The notes beneath the pieces were generated by a model, which made no database searches, had not been told where the DNA came from, and worked only from the letters and a program-made list of their open reading frames with translations. Positions 55,694 through 64,000 of a DNA stretch of 64,000 nt are shown here, piece by piece. The position numbers were made by a program, and so were the translations under genes. The stretch spans positions 9,300,001 through 9,364,000 of the forward strand of contig AP026546.1 in NCBI GenBank assembly GCA_026075535.2, read 5' to 3'. The DNA comes from Tricholoma matsutake (taxonomy: Eukaryota; Basidiomycota; Agaricomycetes; Agaricales; Tricholomataceae). The first letter of the stretch is position 1, and each line of letters starts with the position of its first letter.

Positions 55694-57097
55694 CATCCCA
55701 GTTGTCCAAATTTGGCAGTAAGCCTTCTCATGTCAACTATTTTTAGCTAATCTTATCAATCAGTTATGCTAATTGAGCTGCCTGGTTTATCAGCCCATAT
55801 GGACAAAATTTGAATGGTCCAGAGGTGGCCTGGGCAAACCAAAATACCATGGTCATCAAACCTTGCCTCCATAGATGGCTACAAAGCTGAAAAAAAGAGC
55901 ACAAAAAGAAGTATGGCACACCAGCCCAGTAATGGATAGCTTTTTATAATATTTTCAGCCCGAATTCTCAGCCAAAACTTTTTCAATTTTTCAAAGCCCA
56001 TATTTTGCCACTCTTGGCACTTACATAAGTGTATTACATAAGGTAGCCAGTTCCTGGTGGTCCCTACCTTATGTTGTTTAATTCTCACATAAATGCAGAT
56101 CCGAATTGTGGTCCACAATCAGAGATAATGGTATCAGGTTAATCCACATAACCACCATACCTGATTTAGGTAGAGGCATGCCAAGCCCAATGATGAGGTT
56201 TCTGCAGTGGTAGGAATAATATGGACCTCCTTTGTAAAGTGGTCACATACTATGAATATTGCATTGTACCCTTGAGCTTTGGGTAGTCCAGTGATAAAAT
56301 CTACAGATATATCTCACCATGGTGCTTTTGGTATGGGGTTCGGCATTAATTTCCCTGCAGGTTTCTCTGGAAATTTCTTCCCCCTCATGCACGTATCACA
56401 TCCATCCACATACCCCAACACATATTTAGAAATTCCGGGCCACCAATAATTTCACATTACTAATTCCAATGTTTTCCATCTTCCTGGGTGTCCAGCAGTT
56501 GGTGTATTGTGATGTAACTGGACAATTAAGGAGTGACACAGGTAACCCTCAGGTATAATTTCCCATACCCATACCCGTGCCCATGAACACTGCTCCCATA
56601 TGGATATGGGTGTGGTGTTTATCGTGGGTTTGCTCGGGTTACCCAGGGGTGGTCCCATGTCTGTTGGCACCCACTATCCACCCTGCGAGCAGTGGCTCGC
56701 AGCAGTGGTGATGGGTGCTGGGTTGCTGCTCATTCATCATCATTGTAGTCCCTCATCATCTGCACCACAAACCACCCTATGAGCAGCTGCTCATAGGTGT
56801 GTCATTTGTGGCTGCCTTGTCCTCCTCATCCCCCCCTTGCCACCCTCATCTGCCCTCGTTCCCCTCATTGTTTCATCCACCCTCATCATATCACCTCCCC
56901 CTCATCATCTCATCTCCACCTCGTCCCTCCTCATCCCCTACTCATCCCCCAACCCTCCCCTATCGTCATTGGCCCCATTCCACCCAGGATCCGCCCCACA
57001 AGCAGTGGCTCGTGAGGCTGGGGGCGGGTGATCTGTTGTCTGTTGTCTGGCACCATTTGGGTGGGCATTGTCTCTGTTATAGCCTATAGTTTAAGAC

Positions 57098-57200
57098 CTA
57101 GTAGATAAAAGAAAGAGATTAGTTACTTTATATAATCAAAATCAAATGAAAAGAAAAACTTACCTAGGGCCCAAACGACATGGATTGCATCATTTGGGCC
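57098..57200 (-). other. P1 palindrome plus predicted intron (C3, second module)
   Basis: The palindrome at 57168-57200 (GGCCCAAATGATGC / GTCGTTTGGGCC) precedes a GTAAGT donor at 57163-57158, GTAACTAATC and an ATCTACTAG acceptor at 57098, giving 66 nt. Confidence 0.7.
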
Positions 57201-57240
57201 AGTCCATCCATCCATCTGTCATTACCCAGTAGATTAGGAC

Positions 57241-57345
57241 CTGAAAAACAAAAGAAAGAGTAGTAAGTTTATAAAAACAAGAAACAAATGAAACAAAAAA
57301 CTTACCACAGCCCAGGCCCCAAACGACGATTCTGTTGTTTGGGCC
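57241..57345 (-). other. P1 palindrome plus predicted intron (C3, first module)
   Basis: The palindrome at 57315-57345 (GGCCCCAAACGACG / TTGTTTGGGCC) is followed after about nine bases by GTAAGT at 57305-57300, and GTTTTTCAG ends the 65-nt predicted intron at 57241. No clear CTAAC lies in this copy. Confidence 0.62.
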
Positions 57346-60300
57346 TCATTGTCGACACCAGAGAAGCTGGCAGAGACCTCCGTCTCGCTTTTGAGGCGAG
57401 GGAGGGGCATTGGATGGGCCGAGTACATCATTGTAGACAAAAGAGTAACCTAATTAACAGACTCACATGACTGGAATCCTGGTACCAGCATACCTGTAAC
57501 ACTGTGGAAAAGGGTACAGTGTTGCGCAGGTACGGCAATTTGGAACCATACCCATGACCAGATTACCCATACCCATGTCACACCCCATGGACAATCTCCC
57601 TTTGCAAATCCTGATCCTTCAGTACATACACCTTCCCTTGGAGTTAAACAACCTGTGCTCCTCAGCCCATTCATCTCCTTTTATATTACCCTTCTTCTCT
57701 CTCTTCAGAGCTTTCATGGCTTCCACTACTTCATCATCCATCTCCAAACATTGTCTAATTTTAGACAACATTTCTGTTTCTGAGCTATCTATTAATATAT
57801 GCCCGTGATGCATAGCACAAATGCAGAAGTATTCAGGTTTGAGTAAGGTAACATTTGTATTGTCCGCCTCCACCCCCCTTTTGTGATCAATATGTCTGGA
57901 TAATGCATCTGCTTTCCTCATTAAGCTTCCTGCTTTGTGGACTAAGTGAAAATTAAAATGTTACAGGAATAGTGCCCAATCTGCTTGCCAGCAGTTAAGC
58001 TTTTTGGCTGACATGAAGCATTGCAGATTTTGATGATCCGTCCAGATTTCAATCTAATGGATACATCCCTCCAAATAATATCTCCACCTCCAATGCTCGT
58101 ATTATTCCCAACATCTCTTTGTCATGCACATCATAATTCCTCTCCACATCATTCAGCCCTCAGGACAAATATGTGCAAGGATGCCATTTGTCATCTTTGC
58201 ACAGCATTGATAATACCACTCCAGTAGCAAAGTCAGATGCATCTGATTCCACTCATAAGGGGCGCATGAAATCTACTGGGGCTAATATTGGTCCCTCCAC
58301 AAACTTCTTCTTCAACTCCTCAAGCACTGTCTGCTGCTGCTCCCCCTACCTCCACACTACTCCCTTTCATGCAAGGTTATGTAAGGGTGCAGCAATTTTG
58401 GAAAAATTATGCACAAAGCGACGATAATAATTTGCGAGTCCCAAGAAGGCTTGAACCTCCTTAAGGCGGGTGGGCACAGGCCAGTCAGTGATCACCTGTA
58501 CCTTGATTGGGTCCATCTTAATTCTGTCAGGGCTGATCAATAATCCTAGGAACTTGATCTCACTTGCACCGAATACACACTTCTCTGGTTTCAAAAATAG
58601 ATCGTTCTCTGATAATCTATGTAACACCTCCTGCACTATTGCCTCATGATTTTCTTCATTTTCCGTAGATATCAGAATGTTGTCAATAAATATTATTACC
58701 ATGCCTTTGTCAATTACATCCTTGAAAATGTTGCTCATCATATTTTGGAAAGTTGGGGTACTATTGGTCATCCTGAAAAACATGACAAGCAATTTGAAGG
58801 ATCCTCGCCATGTGTCAAATGCAGCCTTCCACTCATCTGCTTTCCTAATCCATACATTATTGTATCCCCATCATAGATCCAATTTTGTGAAGACTTTGGT
58901 TTTTCCCACTTTGTCAATTATTTCTGAGATCAAGGGTAGGGGGTACACATTCTTTACTGTCCACTCATTCAGATACCTATGAGCTGTACACATCCTCTTT
59001 CTCTGATCTTTCTTTGGCAAGAAGAATATTGGTGACATCTGTGGGGATTTTGGAGGTCATATGTATCCCTTGCATAATTGCTTGTTTATGAATACATCAA
59101 CTTCTTCTTGTTCCTTTGGAGATAACGGATACACCTTTGACTTCTTTGGCACAAACCCTGGCTTCATCTTGATCCCATGATCCCATGGCTTCTGCACTGG
59201 GATTTGCTCAGACTCCTTCTTCTGAAAGACTGACAGATATTTGTGATATTCTTTTGGTACCCACTCCTCCACTGGCTGCTCCACCTTCACTACATTCCTA
59301 TCTCATGACTGTCCTCCATGAATTGCTCTAAATGGTTGCTTCTGCTCTTCTTTCTCAATCATGATCAGAACTTCCTCATTTGGCATATCCTCATCCTCCA
59401 CTTCCTCCATCATAACAGAATACTTTCTTGGATGGTCTTCTCCTTCTTTTCTTTCTTCTGCTTTTTCACTTTTTTCACATACACATTACATTCCTTAGGA
59501 CAATGAGTCATTTGTACTTTCCCAGTCTTCCAATCATTTTTGGGATTATGCTTGTGTAATCAGACATCCTATTATTAGATTGGTTTTCCTGAGATCGCAC
59601 ACTTTGAATATGGCTCGTTCCTGATGCCCTTGATACTGTAGTACCATAGTCACCTCCTACTTAATAGTTCCTCCACAATTTATCATTCCATCATTATACA
59701 CCATTATTAGTTGTGATAGCTTGCACATGCTAATACTGTTTCCAGTAATTAAGGACTGATTAATAAATAATCCTGTAGAACTGCTATTGAGCAACACTTC
59801 CACATCAATTGCTGCATGCATGTCCACTGTCTTCAATCCCACAGTCAAGGTGATTTCAGGTTCTATTTGTGCAGAGCAAATAAAGAATTTAGGGTTTTTC
59901 AGAAATAGTGTTTGGCAATTTTCTTTGTCACGTGATTGGAGTCGGTTGTCCTCAGCATTGATTTCCTTTTCTGGTTTTCCCTGGTTTTTCTCAGATACTA
60001 ATACATTGTAACAATTAGAATGGGGAAACCTTCACCAGGACTCTTCCACAAAATTCTGCTGCCTGCCCTCCTCCTACTTCACTTCCTCAATTGTAGCTTC
60101 CCTGATCTTTCTCTTCTGCCTGCAATTCCTAGAAATCTGCCCATAGTTAAAACATTTAAGTGAGGATCGTCTCCCCACTTGATCAACATCCATAGCATCT
60201 GGTGCTGCTGACTCCACAACAATAGGTGTCACTGCCATGGCTGGTGGCTGTGCCCTCAGAGTTTGTGCCTGAGGCACCTTTCCTTTCTCAGACTTTCCCC

Positions 60301-60663
60301 CTGATGGCTTTCCAAATTTACTACTTCTAGTGTTTAAAGGTCCAGTTGCATGAACCAGGAAAAAAGACTGAAACCAAACCAAACACAACTGAAGGCACCC
60401 GGACCTTCGGTTGTGGTTGCTCAGTTTGGGAGCTGGTTGGGTTTCCAGTTGCCTCATTTTGAAAATATTTAAAAACTGATCAAAGACCAGTTGCAATCAG
60501 TTGCAACTGGTCTTTTTGCTGTATATAAATGTATCCTACATACAAGTTAAAGCTACATAGATACAGATAAAAAGAACTAATATAGGTACTAAATATAAGT
60601 AATTATGAATGAAATGGGGCAGGAGGGGACAGGTGTATGATAAAAGTACTTGTTTGGTAGGTG

Positions 60664-60671
60664 TTTATATA
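60664..60671 (+). promoter_or_regulatory. TATA-like box of the D5 cargo
   Basis: TTTATATA is followed by CCCTGTGGCAGTGCACAGACC, the block shared with D3 and D4, and lies about 160 nt upstream of P1 in the same orientation. Confidence 0.45.
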
Positions 60672-60832
60672 CCCTGTGGCAGTGCACAGACCATGTGGTC
60701 ACATTTGTGCTCCAAAAAACAAAAGTGGCACCATTTCCTGATGACTTCCCATGACCACCCACAACATCAACAACACTGCATCACCACCTGTCTGCACCAA
60801 CAACGATGCAACCAATGAACACAATGCAGGCA

Positions 60833-60924
60833 ACCCAAATGATGCCAGTCCATTGTTTGGGCAGGGTACATTTCTTTTATGGATTTATTATTACTTCTAC
60901 TAAATGTTTTTTTCTTTCTTGTAG
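60833..60924 (+). other. P1 palindrome plus predicted intron (D5)
   Basis: A weakened palindrome at 60833-60862 (AACCCAAATGATG / CCATTGTTTGGGC) precedes GTACAT at 60866, TTCTACTAAAT and TTTCTTGTAG ending at 60924, a 59-nt predicted intron followed by GTTCTA as in C1 and D6a. Confidence 0.65.
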
Positions 60925-61049
60925 GTTCTATTCTTTTGTTGAAAATGCATGAACAACACTGCCCTCTCCATGCCCCACCCCTCCACTGACACCCATGCCA
61001 CCTAGCTCAGAACCTTGCCACCATGAAAGCTGTAATTTACCCTCCCCCA

Positions 61050-61322
61050 CCTATTCCAATTGGATTCCAGTTATTCCAGTTATTCCAACCGTAATCTGGT
61101 TATTCCAACAAGATTCCAGTTATTCCAACTGGATTCCAGTTACTCCAGATGGTCAACTTAGAGTATCCCCTAATGGATAATCAAATTTCAAGTCTTAAGT
61201 TGTCAAAGTGCCTACAGAATATATTTGTGCAGAGTAAGGATTGAACTCAAGACATCTTGATGAGAGTAATCACATGACAAACCAAACATCTGTGCATAAC
61301 CAGTCAAGCCACAGGAGAACTA
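61050..61322 (-). repeat. tRNA-like SINE candidate, copy a
   Basis: On the minus strand an A-box TGGCTTGACTGG (61311-61300) and a B-box GAGTTCAATCC (61248-61238) are 52 bases apart, close to the RNA polymerase III consensus. A body of about 90 bp and a tail of GGAATAACTGGAATCC repeats (61055-61146) follow. The order head, body, TTCCAGTTATT-type tail is the same as in copy b (32828-33135), though the heads differ. Confidence 0.55.
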
Positions 61323-61421
61323 TTAGTTAGGCCCTGTTCAGTAACTGTCAATAATTTTGACTTGCCAATCAATAAAATATGCTGATTTCAAAAATATCAT
61401 GGGAACAATAAAATAAAGTAT

Positions 61422-63975
61422 GACTGCAATTGCGACAGAATGTGGCGGCACCATGGTGCGGATTCACCCCTCTCCTCCATCTCTCCACACACCGGCAGAT
61501 AAGGCTGTGCAACATCGGAAGGCTCTCGTAGCCACCGTGATCACTCTCACAACTGTGGGGGTTGTTCTTCAGACTTTGGAGGCTTGGTACAATCCTGAAC
61601 CTTATCATACATCTGTGCTATCAGGTGAGGCATGGGTAAATGAGATGATAGATGGACACTCAGATAGGCTAATGGACAATACTGGTCTCTGAAAGCATGG
61701 TTTCCGCAAGTTGAAGAAGGAATTGGTTCGAAAAGGAGGGCTCAAACCTCAGAGACATGTTGGTATCACTGAGCAGATTGGCACATTCCTATACCAGCTC
61801 ATAACCAATTTGTCTGTGTAGAAGATGGCTGAGCAGTGATGATACTCAACCCAGGAAAATCACCAATACTGCCGATGAGGCAACCAATGATATTTGCGCA
61901 AGTCAGAGGAAGGGTGCAAGATGTTCCAAATGTTTGTGGTCTGACCAATGGAAAGTTAACTAGTTGGTACTAGTTGTGAAGGTAGTTCTATCAGAGAGGA
62001 AGGTGTTTAGCATGGTCCGATGGAGTATCAATAGATATTGAGGACAATCGATGATATCGACGGCGAATGATGTTTATTGTTGATGGTCGATGTGTGAATT
62101 CTGAGGACCTTTTGATAGGTCGATAGTATACGAAGGCTAGGAAGTGTCAGGATGGTTACTAGTGCTAACGATAAGAGGGTTGAAAGAGGATCGAGGCCAA
62201 GGCTGATCGCAGAGGTTTCTCATCGATCGAGAAAACTCATAGAAGCTTAGATTGTTTAGAGGATAGATCGGATTCTTAGAACTCTATACGAGGCGATATG
62301 TGAAGATGATTTCTTGTCATTTCCAAGTAGATACTACAGAGTTTTATATGTTTTAAAAGAAACTTCCTAAAATGGTATAAGAAACATGTGTAGAACATGA
62401 GGCAAAAGAAATGAGTTAAGACACGAGGCCAAAAAGGAGACTGGAATCCAAACAAGAAAGAGATATATCATATGATGAAGGAGTAATAAAAGGTATAGAA
62501 CTAAAAAGGGACTGTCCTTTGTGTATAAACCGCCCTAAGTCTGGCAATAATCCATCCAGCAGGTTCTGTACACGATAGGGACTTGGAGCGAGGCTGACCT
62601 ATTATCAGCAGGTTTGAGCACAAGTTGGAATACTCCCTGGCGCATGGTATTCCACCATTTAGATAATGAATGCAGTGCCTGATGTTGCTTGTAGTTTCTT
62701 GATATCGATCGATAATGCTCGATGATAGTCAACAATGTTCGATCGCGGCTGCGGTTGTTCGAAGTTGATCAGGGATGTTCAATATTTGTTCAGAGGGATC
62801 TTAGGGGCTTTCGAGGTAGTCCTAGGTTGTGCAATGTGGTTTCTCGGTACAATTGATGTCACTGGTGATGTTTTGACGCAGTCAATATGATATCGTGATC
62901 GATAGACTGGGTCGCACTGCATCTGGGACATCGTAGGAGTTGGCCGATGTGATTAGAATGTGGTTGAAATGGTGAATCAGCCTTTGAGCCGAGGAGACAA
63001 CCTATCAGCAGTTTCAATGAAGCAATGAGACTACTTCAAAGTGAGTGTGCCTTTTGTATTACTTTGCAATAGCCAACCATACAACTGCCCCAGATCATTT
63101 CAAGTGGTTCTGGATGCAGTAGTCTCTGATCAGTTCCACTCTGCCTACATGGAGCTTCCAAACCCATAGGAGATTCCATATCTCATCCACTCAAACCCCA
63201 AATTCTTCCCATTTTTCAAGGATGCTCTCAGTGCCATTGATGGGTCTCATCTATCTGCAAACCCTCCCTCAGCAACAAAGGCTTGGTATCAAGATCGAGA
63301 TGGCAACTTGACTCAGAACCTTTTGGCTGCATGCGACTTTGACATGTTTTTTGTATATGTCATGAGTGGTTGGGAGGGGAGTGCAGCAAACAGTTTTCTT
63401 TTTCAGAAAGTCATGGTTTCTGGCTTCAATATTCCACCCAACAAGTACTACCTGGCTGATGCAGGGTTCCCCAACTGCCAGCAACTTCTTGTCCCCTACC
63501 ACAATGTCCGTTATCACCTATGTGAGTGGGAAAATGGCAATAAGTGGTTCGTGTCATTTCGGCGTTGTACAGTGCCCTGATATTGACTTTGCTCCTGTTC
63601 AGCCCACAAAACAAGGAGGAGCTCTTCAATTTGCGACACTCACAACTTTGAAACATTATCAAACATATTTTTGGAGTCATCAAACACAAATTCAAGATGG
63701 CTGCTGAGTCAAATGAGTATCCTATCCACATACAAACTGTTGTTCCCATTGCAATCACAACACTTCTGAACTTCATCCATCGTCACCAAGAATCTGACTT
63801 TCTGTTGGAGGTTTCATCATGTCTGCTCCCCCTGCAAGTCCCCCATGGAGACCAGGTGCCAACCTTCGGTGTATCTGAGGAGGAAGCAGAGGAAGCAGAT
63901 TGGAAACGTGAGGAGATCGCAATAGTGATGTGGGTGAGCTATCAGGAGGAGTTAGCAGCACGCAGTTCTCCATGA
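61422..63975 (+). pseudogene. PIF/Harbinger transposase gene split by a solo LTR
   Basis: The gene encodes a DDE nuclease of the Harbinger (DDE_Tnp_4-like) type. The first part (61422-61836) includes LSGEAWVNEMIDGHSDR, KHGFRKLKKELVRKGG and GITEQIGTFLYQLITNLSV. After the LTR it resumes (63012) with the QRSNDT-like segment and an intron (63041-63104). The catalytic domain follows: SAIDGSHLSA (first Asp, 63235), YYLADAGFPNCQQLLVPY (second Asp, 63450), NKEELFNLRHSQL (Glu, about 63620, shifted frame) and a C-terminus MWVSYQEELAARSS. Several stops replace arginine (TGA at 61690 and 63018 among them). An adjoining Myb-like partner ORF was not found. Confidence 0.88.
61837..63007. repeat. Solo LTR, family B, copy 2
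   Basis: It begins TGATGATACTCAACCC and ends ACAACCTATCA. The 4-bp repeat GCAG flanks it (61833-61836, 63008-63011), extendable to AGCAG if the terminal A is shared. Removing it rejoins the Harbinger transposase reading. Its interior is rich in GATCGA/TCGATAG motifs and does not code. Confidence 0.85.
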
Positions 63976-64000
63976 ACGAATGATATGTATTCAAATAACT

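Larger units (their letters stand above)
45080..55890 (+). pseudogene. DDE transposase gene split by Gypsy G4
   Basis: Coding fragments of a basidiomycete DDE-superfamily transposase lie at 45080-46471. Recognisable pieces are ILQDKDFQRDIQLHL near 45222 (frame shifted), QGMYIDGHECKDVMAYRK (45431), VTHDELTFY (first catalytic Asp, about 45608), FLTSEWGRL (45725), FKAGRNRDGYFD (45838) and ELNFIEQYWG (catalytic Glu, 46356). The second aspartate region near 45948 is mutated. The gene is cut after NALDDI by the LTR retroelement at 46472. Its C-terminal part resumes at 55694 (PVVQIWQ; then, after an intron-like gap, GQNLNGPEVAWANQ near 55810). Frameshifts and stops show it was dead or died later. 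Its 5' end is missing, replaced by D6b. Confidence 0.85.
56527..57587 (-). mobile_element. C3: non-autonomous hAT-type element with cargo
   Basis: Ends are TAAGGAGTGACACAGGTAAC and ACCCATGTCACACCCCA, diverged from C1. A perfect 8-bp duplication TGGACAAT flanks it at 56519-56526 and 57588-57595. As in C1, the minus strand carries two P1-intron modules, then P2 palindromes, including the perfect 22-mer at 56776-56797 and CTGCGAGCAG/GGCTCGCAG at 56683-56702. A P3 remnant (GTCTCGCTTTTGAGGCGAG) lies near 57381. It is inserted in the integrase of G5. Confidence 0.93.
56060..60327 (-). pseudogene. G5: minus-strand Ty3/Gypsy polyprotein
   Basis: Reading on the minus strand from 60327: a degraded zinc knuckle (CFNYGQISRNC, about 60160) and a protease remnant LLNSSSTGLFI (59790) with Asp to Asn. 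Next come the RT start (PWDHGIKMKPG, YPLSPKEQEEVDVF at 59190-59060) and the RT core (FFRMTNSTPTFQNMM, active site FIDN, 58792-58660). After that are LMRKADALSRHIDHKR at the end of RNase H (57921) and the integrase. The integrase zinc-binding histidines (LHHNTPTAGHPGRWK, 56510) and CDTCMRGKKF are visible, then DFITGLP (56300) and SDCGPQF (56115). Element C3 splits it between EIVQ-type sequence at 57588 and 56526. LTRs were not found. The left end is truncated against the transposase fragment at about 56 kb. Confidence 0.88.
60328..61049 (+). mobile_element. D5: D element with one end
   Basis: The left end TAGTGTTTAAAGGTCCAG at 60328 and CAACTGG/CCAGTTGC subterminal repeats identify family D. 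The plus-strand cargo has the conserved TATA block (60664-60671) and a P1-intron module (60833-60924). The right terminal repeat is absent; the SINE candidate follows at about 61050. It lies just upstream of the gag knuckle of G5. Confidence 0.8.

Overview
The window is nuclear DNA of a filamentous fungus, most likely an agaricomycete basidiomycete. The one intact host gene has ten short GT-AG introns, and the mobile genes are of types common in mushroom-forming fungi (chromodomain Ty3/Gypsy, hAT, Harbinger, and a DDE transposase with the motif ELNFIEQYWG). I cannot name the species.

Layout. 1-2164 has no gene I recognise. 2173-3192 is a hAT-type non-autonomous element (C1). 4325-7117 is a complete dynamin-family GTPase gene, the only intact cellular gene. 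From about 7.8 kb onward the window is nested mobile DNA: an inverted LTR (8203-8637); a host-like minus-strand gene (9815-12987) broken by a 2.07 kb hAT (9962-12030); a terminal-inverted-repeat element A1 (13497-15458) with an inverted partner A2 (38564-43233); Gypsy G1 (15462 to about 23.4 kb); Gypsy G2 (23395-29123 plus a 3' LTR); a short-LTR element carrying a broken non-pol gene (29793-32274); a solo LTR (33463-34880); Gypsy G3 (35249-38563); remnant D elements (43234-45079); a DDE transposase gene split by Gypsy G4 (46472-55693, two 709-bp LTRs, target duplication CATCC); minus-strand Gypsy G5 (about 56060-60327); and a Harbinger transposase gene (61422-63975) split by a solo LTR.

The most unusual feature is a cargo found in non-autonomous elements of two different terminal-repeat families (C, ends near TAGGGCAYGG; D, ends TAGTGTTTAAAGGTCC). 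Each copy carries palindromes of three kinds. The first, P1 (GGCCCAAACGAY...RTCGTTTGGGCC), lies directly upstream of a 47-66 nt sequence with the marks of a spliceosomal intron: GTAAGT or GTATGT, usually CTAAC, and a pyrimidine tract ending in AG. I count about fourteen such modules on both strands, always with the palindrome on the exon side of the donor. Stem arms change together between copies while reading frames do not hold, which points to a structured, spliced non-coding RNA. Three D copies also keep a TATA-like box 155-190 nt upstream, in the right orientation.

Two more patterns stand out. Most hAT-type non-autonomous elements with recognisable 8-bp target duplications sit inside Gypsy retroelements, several in the middle of a codon run that would be continuous without them. 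Gypsy damage is dominated by G:C to A:T change at CpG: catalytic Asp codons became Asn, Arg codons became TGA, and the two G4 LTRs differ mostly at CpG sites. G1 and G4 also each carry a minus-strand ORF between integrase and 3' LTR that encodes a coiled-coil/cysteine-cluster protein.
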